This document shows, one piece after another, positions 41,462 through 52,026 of a stretch of 64,000 nt of DNA; the first letter of the stretch is position 1; each line of letters begins with the position of its first letter. The stretch spans positions 62,001-126,000 of the forward strand of contig MU859105.1 of NCBI GenBank assembly GCA_033297205.1, given 5' to 3'. The stretch is from Pseudoneurospora amorphoporcata. Taxonomy: Eukaryota > Ascomycota > Sordariomycetes > Sordariales > Sordariaceae. The notes beneath the pieces were generated by a model. That model saw only the letters and a list, made by a program, of their open reading frames with translations. It had not been told where the DNA came from and searched no databases. A program made the translations under genes and the position numbers.

Positions 41462-43649
41462 ATGGTTTTAACCAAGTTTTCAGAGCTCGGTCTCAACGAA
41501 TCCGGCCCGGGACAGGTTGCCAAGACAAGCGGCGGAAGCATTATCATCGTCGGAATCGACTTCGGTACCACGTTCTCCGGCGTGGCTTACACATGGTCAA
41601 CCAAAGGGGACAAAGTCCAGGTCATTACCAGCTGGGACACCGACAACTACTCCAGCTCCAACGAGGAGAAAACTCCAAGCGCCCTGTCATTTATCGGCGA
41701 AGGCCAGGTGAACTGGGGCTACTCTGTTCCCAAAGATGCCGACCAGGTCAAGTGGTTCAAATTGTTGTTGCTCGACGAGGAAGACCTTCCCAAGGAGGTC
41801 AAAACCTCCAGTCGCATCTTGGAAGCCCGCAACTACTTGAGAAGCCACAATAGAACACCCATTGAAGCTATCGCAGTCTACCTGCGTTGCCTGTGGAATC
41901 ACTGCATCCAACGCATTACGGAAAGCGTTAGCAAAACTCTTGTGAATTATTCAAAATTCCATGTGGTGATGACGCTCCCCGCAATTTGGCCCGACTACGC
42001 TCGTTGTCGCATGAGAGTGGCAGCTAACCTTGCCGGTATCTTGGGACATAGAGCTGCTGGAGAGACTGAACTCACATTTCTGTCAGAGCCCGAAGCAGGA
42101 GCCATTGCCACATTTGCCGATATGGAAGGAAGACAGGTGAGACATGCTTGTTTGGAGTTGTCCCAAGTCCATTGCTGACAAGTTAATAGGATATCAAGGT
42201 TCGTGTATAATGGCTGGCTATGACTGAGCCATCACAACTGACGTTTCCTGTTTCATAGGCCGGAGATACCTTTGTTGTAGTCGACTGTGGAGGCGGTACG
42301 GCCGATGTGATTTCGTATTCAGTCACACAGACAGATCCAATGGTGGTCAAAGAAAGCGTCAAGGGGGAAGGTATGAACAGTCAACCTAGTATAAACACGT
42401 TGCACATCACTCACCAAGATATAGGCGGACTTTGCGGAGCAGTATTTGTGGATGAGGCATTCGTCAACATGCTGAAGCACAAGATGCAGCCGAAGAAATG
42501 GGACATGTTATCAGCTGAGACCCGCCAACGTCTGATCCACGACGAGTGGGAGCATGGCATCAAGCAGAGATTCGACAACAAGTCCAACAAGACTTGGTCT
42601 TTCAATCTTCCGTGGGAGTGCTTAGCTCCCAAGGAGCGCCTTACGGTGACTTCTCTCCCAAAGGTCACATTCACTTCGAAGGAGATTGAAGATGTGTTCA
42701 ATCCCGTGATTGAAAAAATCAATGACTTGATCCACCGCCAGGCCGTGGCTGTGAAGGAGAAGTACAAAATCTATCCAAAGGTGCGCGATTGCTGAAGTGT
42801 CTTCTACCACGATTCAGTTCCTCGGAGAAGGTTGTACTAACGAAACCCCTATACAGTATGTCATCCTCGTTGGAGGATTTGGCAGATGCAAATATCTGTT
42901 TGAGAAGGTCAAGGCTATGAAAGACCGTCTGCTCGGTGAAGAGATCGAGGTGTTGCAGGCAAGGGGTGCTGACCCGTGAGTATAAACGCAAATTTGTAGA
43001 GGCCATTCCCGTACTGACACATCGTAATTTTAGCTGGACAGCAATTTGTCGTGGTGCTGTTCTTCACGCCTCAGCCTCAACAGGAATTGGTAGTATCTTC
43101 ATTCAGGTTGATGCCAGAATTTCACGAGCGAGTTATGGCGTCATGATGTTGGACCGCTGGGATCCCCGCAGGCATAAGGAGGTTGACAAGACCTGGTGCG
43201 AGGTGGAGCAGGTGTGGCTGGCCAAAGATCAAATGGACTGGTTTCTTCGAGAGGTGTGTAATCTGATCATACCAATTCCTTGCTTACGGAACCACTGACA
43301 ATCCCAGGGCGAGGACATTTCGACGAAGAAACCAATCAAGAAGTCGTTCTACCTGACCTTCTCCCCCAACGACAGTCCGACCCTCAAAACAATGATCTAC
43401 TTGACCACCGTTTCTCCTCCCCCCCATCGAGCTGAATCAACCGTCAAATCACTTTGCTCTATCAAGTGGGATATGGCGGTCGATATATTGTCACTGCCAA
43501 CACGCACCAATTCGTTGGGCAAGGTTTACCACCAGCTCAATTTTGAGATTGAGATGACTTGCTCTGGCTCTTCGATTGACTTCGCGGTCATATACAACGG
43601 CAAGCGCCAGGGTTCAAAGAACGTGGCGGTTGAGTACAGCACTCGTTAG
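41462..43649 (+). CDS. Hsp70-like ATPase 2 (HSPA12-like)
   Basis: Sister of Hsp70-like ATPase 1, 610 residues. Seven exons are read: 41462-42136, 42190-42198, 42259-42370, 42425-42780, 42857-42975, 43034-43253 and 43308-43649. Motifs are GIDFGTTFSG (phosphate 1, near 33), DCGGGTADV (phosphate 2, near 237) and VGGFGRCKYL (adenosine). Matching internal exons have the same or similar length in both genes (112/112, 356/356, 107/119, 220/220, 351/342), so they are true duplicates. The 9-nt exon encodes DIK; in gene 1 the matching DVK is the end of exon 1, so an extra intron is present here. The N-terminus lacks the basic PRRSPRK stretch of gene 1. No substrate-binding domain is recognisable. Confidence 0.86.
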
Positions 43650-43987
43650 ACACCCAGTCCCTTGTTCAGATGCTTTTACAATAGTTCATGACGGCCATGC
43701 CAGGACTGGGGATCTATAAGTGGTATACTAATCATCTCTTGTGTGATCACATCTGTTTCGTGATCAAAATGAAACATACATGAGTATACCATCTGAAGGG
43801 GAGGCAGATAATCAAAGGGACCCTGTGTAGAGTAGAATATTTGCCCCTAGGCGATAGTCAATCAAGATTGTTAGCAAGCTGTGTATACCTAGTTTCAAAT
43901 CGTCTGGACTCCCATAATGACATTGCCGACCTGGCCGATCATGAAGCTAGAGGTATAAACTTCGATATGCTGTGTTAACGACCATTC
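43650..43987. other. Intergenic, convergent 3' flanks
   Basis: Lies between Hsp70-like gene 2 and the intact GH30 gene. No coding feature was seen. Confidence 0.5.
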
Positions 43988-45436
43988 TCAAGCCCCAACA
44001 GCCGGCAAAACCCAAGTCACCACAGAGTTCCTATACACCAGCCCGCTCCAAACCTCCCCACTCTTCGCCTCAACCGTCACAAAAATATCATTCCCAAACT
44101 TATTCTCGATCACCACCGCCCTACTCCCATCATCCGCGTTCGTAGCGGCCACGCTCTCCAGCCCGCTCCCATCTCCATACGTCCAGCTTCCCGTCCCACT
44201 CATCACCACCGCGCCCTTCCTCATGAACTTTGAGAATTGCGCCATCATATGATAATCTCCCCTCAAATTATACGTCCCGGCAGCGACATCCACCGTCACC
44301 AACCCCGTGCAAATATCACACGCATCACTCCCCGTCAAGTGCGGCCCATCATTCGTATCCGTCCCCAGCACCCACGCCGTCACGCCGCTCGCCCAGTTCT
44401 GCAGCGGTCCCATGGTGAAGCTGGCCGCCCAGTGCCATGGCGTCGGGCGCCTTGCTGACGTCCAGCACTCGGTCATGTACTGCTCTACGCCCGGGTGCGC
44501 GTTGTGAAACGTTGTCAGAACCGACCAGTCCAATGGGTCGGCATAGCAATGCCATGCCACTGCCGGCACGTACCCGCCCGCCCGAGACAGGACGGTGGCT
44601 GGGTAGGAAGGTTGGTCGGTGTTATGGTCATATGCCCAAATCTTGGTATCAAGGCCTGCATTGCGCAGAGCAGGGCCGATGTTATTCTGTATGAGATCGC
44701 CGGCCTCGTCGGCGTAGATGTACATGGTCGGCATCTGGGCCCTGGAGTTCAACGGTTCGTTTTGGATGGTTATGGCGTCGATTTTGGCCCCGCGGGCTTG
44801 GTACGCTTGCAGGTATTTGACAAAGTACTGCGCGAACTGGGAGGCATAGGCGTGATCGAGGTTGTTGTTAACCGTGGTGCCTTGGATCACGCGGTTGAGC
44901 TTCATCCAGCCTGGGGGACTCCAGGGGGAACCGATGATGGTGAGACCGGGTGGGAGACGTCGCATCTCGGCGAGGAGAGAGGCCATGGCGGAACCGCGGT
45001 CGCCGAGGTTGAAGTTTGCCAGGGAGTTGTCGTTGACGCCGTTGGTGGTGGAGTCGTCGTAGGAATAGGCGGGGTCGGCCGACAGGTCGGAGGAGGCGAT
45101 AGTGTGTCGCATCATGGCGAAGTTGGCTCCCGCAGAGGTCATGAGGGTGTTGAGGAGGGCGGTGCGTTGGGCAGAGGGGAGGGCGTTGAAGACGGACACG
45201 GTGGAGTCAGTCACGGCGGTGCCGAAGCCTTTGATGGTTTGCTTGCGACCGGAGGGGGTGTCGTCTATGGTGAGCTTCCATGTTGAGTTGGACCCGGGGG
45301 TGCCGGTGCCCCGGACCGGAGCGCTGTAGGAGGAGAGTTTGTATCTGCCATCTGACGAGGAGACATAGGCTTGAGGCTGGATGGCTGCTGCGACTAGTCC
45401 TGGGGTCACGAGGAGGGTAAGCATTGGCAGATACAT
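43988..45436 (-). CDS. Secreted GH30 glycosidase, probable endo-beta-1,6-glucanase
   Basis: 482 residues in one exon. The start is the ATG at 45434-45436; a longer open frame upstream begins with GTG. The N-terminus MYLPMLTLLVTPGLVAAA is a signal peptide, so the enzyme is secreted. The GH30 barrel is complete: KGFGTAVTDSTVS near 69, the general acid/base glutamate E227 in TIQNEPLNS, and the nucleophile E323 in QYMTECW. The C-terminal side domain ends SGLVYRNSVVTWVLPAVGA. The family in Neurospora includes the beta-1,6-glucanase NEG1, which acts on fungal cell-wall glucan; that specificity is the best guess here. A copy of the last 25 codons lies 7.4 kb to the left as a relic. Confidence 0.9.
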   Translation of the reverse strand: MYLPMLTLLVTPGLVAAAIQPQAYVSSSDGRYKLSSYSAPVRGTGTPGSNSTWKLTIDDTPSGRKQTIKGFGTAVTDSTVSVFNALPSAQRTALLNTLMTSAGANFAMMRHTIASSDLSADPAYSYDDSTTNGVNDNSLANFNLGDRGSAMASLLAEMRRLPPGLTIIGSPWSPPGWMKLNRVIQGTTVNNNLDHAYASQFAQYFVKYLQAYQARGAKIDAITIQNEPLNSRAQMPTMYIYADEAGDLIQNNIGPALRNAGLDTKIWAYDHNTDQPSYPATVLSRAGGYVPAVAWHCYADPLDWSVLTTFHNAHPGVEQYMTECWTSARRPTPWHWAASFTMGPLQNWASGVTAWVLGTDTNDGPHLTGSDACDICTGLVTVDVAAGTYNLRGDYHMMAQFSKFMRKGAVVMSGTGSWTYGDGSGLESVAATNADDGSRAVVIENKFGNDIFVTVEAKSGEVWSGLVYRNSVVTWVLPAVGA

Positions 45437-47114
45437 CTTGGGCAATGAATTAAAGCAGTGAAGGGAACTTGTCACCCAATGATGTCGATTGAGGTCAAGA
45501 GAAGGCGAAAACCTGCCCCTTTTGTATGTTTACTTTCCGTCCCAGGATGATGTAACGTCAGGACATCAGTAGTGGTCGGCCATATAAGCAGAACAAGGTA
45601 TCCCCTTGAATGCGGCCATCAGCAAAGCTAATTGGTGGAAGCGGTTGTAGGAAGCTGATTACTACGAACCAAAGCCAAATATTGGATGTTCAACCATACT
45701 GGGATCTGTGTTCGCTCCGTGTTGTAACGTGATGTCGAAGGATGTGACCGTAGTGGCGGGGCTGAGGGGTCGGGCCGAAGAAGGATCAAACATTCAACGA
45801 CACCTGCCATATTTCAGAGGAAATCTCGTTGCCTAGAAAGCCTCTGAAGATCATTGGCTCGAGTAAGACTCCGAGTCGTGCAGCTTTGCATCTTCAAACC
45901 TGAGACCTTCCCGCTCGCTTTGGTCCAGATCTGTACAGCGCGCCGAATGTAACCATGCGGAGATAATGTTCTCATTTCAGAGCTCAGAAGAAAATTCAGG
46001 GAACGCTCTGAAACAATGGAGATGTGCCATCTATTGGCCGAAGAGACGTTGATGGCAAGAAATAGTAAATTCATGCGCGGGTTCCCAACGAGAGTGCTGA
46101 ATTGTATGACGATTATGCGAGACACTCAATTGCACGGATCAGCGATTTTCGTTCTGCTGCCGTCAAGGACATTGTGAGATACTCAATGCTACAAATTTGC
46201 CAGGACTGACGGAAATAGTAATTGGTAACTGGACTCTCACTCTGCTCCATGGTGTTCCTGTTCGCAGACATTGTGAGCGTCAGCCGTGAAGCGTGAGTAA
46301 ACACGCACCGGTAATATCATCAGCCTCATGGCCATTTCGCGATGCTATGATGATGCCGAGATAGCTTGGACATAATGGATATCCCCAAGTACCCAATTGT
46401 TTGCCAACCAGACCGCCGGCAATGAGATGCAGCACAAATAGCACTGGTCCCTTGGTTCCTTCATTCTTGAAGTTGCCATGAGCTGGTCGGACAAAGAAGA
46501 ACCAACCAACGGGCCAACCACAACCAGACTCGGCAAATACTCAAAATGGCAATCTCTGTACACACCTTCAATAGCCGGATTTGACGGTCTCGACGTACTG
46601 CACCCGCAGAGGAGGATGTGCAACGATGCGACCACTTTGCATTCCCAATGACCCATACCGGTCCCTGTCGATAACAAGGGAATGCGTCCGGCAGACTTTT
46701 ACCGGCGGCATATATGATGATTCTGGGAGATGGGTATTCAAAGGTGACAATGAAATAGGGAGACAAAGAAAGACACCGGGAAAATCCCCAACGCCAACGT
46801 AGAACATCCGCAAACGGCCATCAAGGGAGACATTGTTTGTTGGGCGACGCAGATGTTGATAACCCCCATAGAAGTGCAACAGCGCGAGCGAAAGTCAGTT
46901 CCAAAGAAATTTTCCAACTTCGTCAGTTCCAACTCCAGCCTCAAGGCAGACAGACAGAAATCAAGGTCAATCATTTTATACTGCCACTCTAGCCAGAAAG
47001 GGCATCTTGCAAACCTTCCTCAAAGCTTCAAGAGCGATCAATCAAATTCGCCATCCACTGTCACAACACTTGTTCAGCAACCCAATCCAATCAGCCCTTT
47101 GAAACCCGCCCAAA
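45437..47114. other. Intergenic, 1.7 kb, divergent promoters
   Basis: Contains the promoters of the GH30 gene and paralogue D. Small frames on the minus strand (45814-46125, 46345-46677) lack protein features. Confidence 0.5.
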
Positions 47115-49830
47115 ATGCCACGATCAGCAGCAATAGCGAGGCAAGAAGCCCTCGCCAAAAAGAAAGCCGAGAAAGAAGAAAAAGAAGCAGCGAAAGAAGC
47201 AGCCGAAGCAAAAAGGAAGGCAGAAGCACAAGCCAAAAAAGCTGCGAAGGAGGCTGAGGAGGATGCCGATGACGAAGACGACGAAAATGAGCAACCACCT
47301 GTGACACCTGCAAAGGGCAAGCGCAAGGGCAAAAACGCTGCGCCCACGGGGAAAACGCCCAAGAAAGCTAAGGCTGCTGCTCTCAATAAGGGAAAGGCTG
47401 CTGCTGCTCAGAAAGGGAAGGATGCCGCGGATGACGAAGACAACGACGAGGAGGACGACGAGGAGGATGTCAGCAATGATGAGCAACCGCCTGCTACACC
47501 CAAGGGAAAGGGAAAAGGCAAAAAGGCTGCGCCTGAGGGGAAGGCCACTCCAAAGAAGGCTCCTGGTCCCGAGAAGGCCCCTGCTCCCAGAAAGGCTGCT
47601 GCGCCCAGGACTGCTGCTCGCAAGAAGGCTCCTGCTCCCAGGAAGGCTGCTTTGCCTAAGAAGGCCAATAACGCCTCTCCCAAGCGTGCAGAAAATGCGG
47701 TAAATGTAACCAACGAGAAAGCGGCGATGAAGACGCTAGCAGCAGCAGCAGCAGCAGCAGCAGGCAGAAAGAGAACATCGGCGGAGATGATGGAAGACGG
47801 CAACGAAGAAGATAAAGAAGAAGGAAACGAGGACTTACCTGGTGAGGGTGCGGATGAAGACCAAGCACAACAATCACCTGCCAAAAAGGTCAGAACCGGC
47901 TTTTCCCATAGAACACCGATGGCTCGCAAGACTGTCAATGCAATCGCCAAGATCACCGCCAACCCCAACGCGAACCATCGGAAACAACTTGCTGGAAACA
48001 AAACCTTTCTCATTCCGCGAAAGTCAGCACCGGCAAGGAGGAGAACGTCATCATCGGAGTGGATGACAACGAGCGGCAGTGGAGATAGAACTGGCAGAGG
48101 TGGTGATGCGGCTCATCATGGGGCAGGTAGATCGGCTAGAGAGGGGCAGGGGAAGCAGATGCCAAAGAGGTGGAGGGAGAAGAATAACAAGAATGATAAG
48201 AAGAAATTGCCGCCTGTCAGGGTTCGGGTTAGGAATGGGATGGGAGGAGTGCAGGAAAGGGAGGTGGAGTTTGATGACGATGAGAGGCCTGGAAGGGGGC
48301 AAGGGCGGGGACGGGTGAGGGGTGAAGAAGGAGAAGAAGAAGAAGAAGAAGCAGCAGCGAGAAGAGAAGCAGAAGAAGAAGCAGCAGCAAGAAGAGAAGC
48401 AGAGGCAGAAGCAGCGTCAAGAGCAGCAAGAGCAGAAAGAGCAGCAGCAGCAGCCGACGCAGAAGCAGCAGCAGGTGGTAATCCCGACGACGACGAGGGC
48501 GATGACGACAAGGGCGATGACGACGAGGGCCCCTCAGACTCCTCAGACAACTCCTCAGCCTCGTCATCCCCAAGCATGACCTCCGAACAGCTCCAGCGGC
48601 ACCTCCCCGTCCTCGAAGACGAGCGCATCACGTCCCGCCTCGCCCAACTCAAGCAGTCCTACTACGCCAGGAAAAACCGCGCCAAAGCCGACAGGTTGCC
48701 GTACACCCAGGGCGTCTTCGCGCGCGCAACAGGTGAAAAATACGGCGACCCCGTCACCCCGGAGGATCTCAAGCGGGACTTTGCCCATCTCAAGTTTCTG
48801 GTTCAGAAGTTCGTCGACAAGGTCCCCACGGATAACCGAACCATGGAGGAGCTAGATGAGAAGGTACCGTCGGTCTGGGCGGAGATGAGAAGGATGACGA
48901 GGAACACACCTGGGTACTGGAGAATTGAGCCGAGCCCGCTTCGAAAGTGGTTGCTGGAGGCATTGGTCTGGAGGAGGCTGCATAGGTTGATGTTTGATCG
49001 GACGCTGTCGGAGTATTTCGCTTTTGGACATGGGAAGGCGATGTTGACGGAATTATGGGTTGCTTCTTGTAAGTTTTCTTGTTTTATTTTTTCGGTTCAG
49101 GTTGTTGGATGATCTGTGACCTGTTAGTGTCCGAGACGTTCTGCTAACCAGTTATTTGTTCGTGACAATTCTAGTGGCAGCAGGAGAGGTCTTTGAGGAA
49201 GCCATGTATGAACTCTGCGAACAGAGGGCACGTTTGGCGACTTTCTTGAAGGAAATGTACGAGAAAGAAAGTCCGACCCGGATGGCGCGTGCTTTCGACC
49301 AGGTCTTCTCCAATGGCATCCTCGATTTCTTTAGGGAAAGATATCAGGACTACGTGCGGGATGAGGACGAATATTTTTATGAAGAGAGGGCAGAGCGGGA
49401 GCGAGAATTACAGGACCTGGGCGTGCAGATTATCGCCCACGCCAGCGACCTCAACTCGAGGATGTTGCGGTCATCGGGGAATTGGGCGCTCACATACACG
49501 GATCCTCGGTATGAGGAGCGCATGCATGGGTACGACTTCAAGCCCGACAAGATGCACCTGAGAGACCTTGAGGATGAGTATGTGGTAAGGGAGAACCCGA
49601 CTGGGGATCTGGGAGAACTTCAACGAAAAGAGGAAGGTACAGACGTTCGTCTTGCCATTACTCCGGGACTGTGGGATTTTACCGAATGGGCGATCATAGA
49701 CCCTCCTTATACGGTCCCGCATGTGAGGTCGGAGGTGTCAATGTTCAGACACCTCCTAGCAACGAAGAAGAAGGAGAGGGCCGCGGAGAAGGCGAAAGGA
49801 AAAGATGCAAGAGGACGCCGAGGGCGATAA
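47115..49830 (+). CDS. Paralogue D: basic histone-H1-like region plus core domain
   Basis: Unknown function, 869 residues. Exons are 47115-49068 and 49175-49830, with a phase-1 intron (GTAAGT donor, CTAACC branch site, TTCTAG acceptor). The first 240 residues are Lys/Ala/Pro-rich and resemble a histone H1 tail. They contain two copies of an acidic-then-basic unit (ENEQPPVTPAKGKRKGK and NDEQPPATPKGKGKGKK). A Lys/Arg/Glu/Ala-rich middle follows. The core domain starts at about 555 (LKRDFAHLKFLVQKFVDKV). It continues with LLEALVWRRLHRLMF, then after the intron IIAHASDLNSRMLRSSGNWALTY and VRLAITPGLWDF at about 805-816. The last 30 residues are basic. It is the most divergent of the four paralogues, and has no Hsp70-like partner next to it. 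Confidence 0.75.
47739..47762 (+). repeat. GCA trinucleotide repeat encoding polyalanine in paralogue D
   Basis: Eight GCA units in frame, giving an alanine run. Prone to length variation between strains. A GAA/GAG-rich stretch at about 48325-48450 of the same gene is similar in kind. Confidence 0.85.
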
Positions 49831-50496
49831 TGTTCGGCCTGTCTAACAGTTAAACGGGCTCCAGTGTCTGGGAACGTTCCATACTCATATAGACCTGTAC
49901 GAATTGGGGGTTATGTATTCTGCACAGCCGTACATAAGTGTGACGAGATTGGCAAACGTAGAAGCGAGGCAATGCGCGAAGTTCATCAGGTGCCAGGAAC
50001 CCGAGGTCTGAGCAACAGAAGGACCTGCGATATGCCGAGACCGCCATCCCAAAGGTGACGCACAGATGGTCGCCTAGGGGATAATGCATGAAGTCGTTAC
50101 CGCAAACGCGCTCTTGTTGGGTTTGCTCTTTCTGTGTCTGCCAACTCCACAAACATCAACGCCAATCTGGACGTCTTGTTCCTGTTTCAGACATTGACCT
50201 ACGTAGAAGTTTATGTCAAAGTCAGCATGTTTCTCCCATCAGTGGTAACTCGACCTTCCTTGTTCCGACCTTCCAACCTCTGGAAGAGTTGGGACCAGGG
50301 CGCTCGCTCTCTTCACCCATATGTTGTCCAGTTCACCTCCGGCCATCGGTTCTCGATCGGCGCTTCCCAGAAACGTGGGCGGGCAACACGCAGTCCAGCA
50401 CAATTCTCCCGACATCCCACTCAGCTATTCACCTCCCACGCCCCCGAACGAGTCGCGCGATCACTCACCCAATGGCACCCACCTACCGACCAAGAC
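49831..50496. other. Intergenic, 0.7 kb
   Basis: The frame of the next gene is open far upstream (to 50134), but starts with GTG and has no family similarity before 50497. An ATG at 50472 in another frame is discussed with that gene. Confidence 0.45.
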
Positions 50497-51495
50497 ATGT
50501 GGGAGCAACCCGTCCTGATCATGGGCGCCGGCCACATCGGCCGTCGGGTAGCTTTGGTATGGGCATCTGCGCTCCGTCCGGTAACGGTCTACGACATCTC
50601 CAGAGACGCGCTCCGCGCCTCAACCGAGTACATCACCGACAACCTAGCCAAGTACTGCCTCAGCCATAACACCCATCCCGGCCCCGTCCACTTCACCACC
50701 GACCTTCGCGAGGCGACCATAGCCGGCAAACGCGACGGTCTGAAGTTGGATTTCAGCGCGGCGCACAACACTGAGTCTTCATCCAAGGTGAAGAAAAAGG
50801 GACCGTGGATGATGATCGAATGTCTCCCCGAGAACCTCTCCCTCAAGATCTCTGCCCTGACCGAGATCGAACGTCTTCTCCCGGAAAACTGCATCATCGC
50901 CTCCAACAGCAGCAGCCTGATGACCTCGGAGATGGCTCCCCACCTGCAACACCCGGGCCGCCTGCTCAACACGCACTACTACATCCCGCCGCGCAACGTC
51001 ATGGTGGAGGTGATGTCTTGCTCGCAGACGTACGAAGGGATCTTCCCGTTTCTGACGCGGGAAATGAAGAACATGGGCTTGTCGCCCATGGTCGTGCCCC
51101 CGGGAGTGCAGTCGCCGGGGTTTATGTTCAACCGCATCTGGGCGGCGTGCAAGCGTGAGACGTTGGCGGTGCTGCAGGAAGGGGTCGGGCAGCCGGCGGA
51201 GATCGATGCCCTGTTTCGCGACTTTTTTCATGCTGAGAAGGGACCGTGTGAGCGGATGGATGAAGTTGGACTGGATATTGTGGCTAATGTCGAGGAGCAT
51301 TATATCGAGCAGAGGCCGGAGATTGCAAAGTCTGGGAAGAAGCCGCTGGAGTGGTTGAAGAAGACGTATGTAGATCGTGGTGATTTGGGAGAGAAGAGCG
51401 GCGATGGGCTGTATACGTGGGAGGAGCGGGAGGCGCTTAAGGCGAAGCATAAGCTGGAGAAATATCCCGAGGTGGAGGAAGCACTTGGTGCTTGA
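50497..51495 (+). CDS. 3-hydroxyacyl-CoA dehydrogenase-like NAD-binding protein
   Basis: 332 residues in one exon. The Rossmann motif IMGAGHIGRRVALVWAS is at about 8-24. It is followed by a predicted acidic strand end (YDIS), IIASNSSSLMTSEM near 135, and GRLLNTHYYIPPRNVMVEVM, which replaces the FFNPxxxMxLxE motif of classical beta-oxidation enzymes. The second domain includes GFMFNRIWAACKRETLAVLQEG and GDGLYTWE. Fungal members of this length are lambda-crystallin or hydroxybutyryl-CoA dehydrogenase-like, of unclear substrate. Relatives commonly begin MxxxYxP just before the Rossmann strand. Here ATGGCACCCACCTACCGACC at 50472 spells MAPTYRP but in another frame, so a one-base shift in this gene or sequence is possible. 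The ATG at 50497 (MWEQPVLIMG) is the safe start. Confidence 0.78.
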   Translation: MWEQPVLIMGAGHIGRRVALVWASALRPVTVYDISRDALRASTEYITDNLAKYCLSHNTHPGPVHFTTDLREATIAGKRDGLKLDFSAAHNTESSSKVKKKGPWMMIECLPENLSLKISALTEIERLLPENCIIASNSSSLMTSEMAPHLQHPGRLLNTHYYIPPRNVMVEVMSCSQTYEGIFPFLTREMKNMGLSPMVVPPGVQSPGFMFNRIWAACKRETLAVLQEGVGQPAEIDALFRDFFHAEKGPCERMDEVGLDIVANVEEHYIEQRPEIAKSGKKPLEWLKKTYVDRGDLGEKSGDGLYTWEEREALKAKHKLEKYPEVEEALGA

Positions 51496-52026
51496 TATAG
51501 GATTCTGGATGGAATCATTGTGCTTTTGTACGTCACGAATCAGGTTGAAATAATGTGGTGGTTTTCTTGTTTTCGGTGGTTGTTCGAAAGTGAGTAGAAA
51601 CTGGAAGAAAAGATTGTGGATGCAATGGAATCAGTGGCCAGTTAGTATTCAATTCACATCTAGCGCTCACTAACAGATATATTCCGAAATATCAATCAAT
51701 ATGTTAGTGATGCGTTAGCCGTTCTGGGCCCCACCTTTCCCCTGACAGACAAACGCTTTCTCTTGGCTGTACCTACCCTTCACATCAGTGGTTTCGGGTC
51801 TTGAGTGTTTCCCTCACCACCTACTGTCAATCTCATCTAATGGGTGATGTCTTACTCAGGAACGAGCATATCAAGGCATGGTGCAAGTTCTTCTCAGATT
51901 CAAGCCAGAAAAATACACTGTTGTTCTGCAAGAGACATGTATAACTATCGGCAGACACGTCAGCACGAGGCATCTTCGACGTCGAGGCATATATTGATAA
52001 CCACTCGCACCACTTCCAATACTCTG
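51496..52026. other. Intergenic, convergent 3' flanks
   Basis: No coding feature was seen. Confidence 0.5.

Noticed and set aside
44495..45286. 263-codon plus-strand frame across the GH30 gene
   Set aside because: Antisense to an enzyme with both catalytic glutamates and a signal peptide; its Gly/Val-rich translation has no family pattern.
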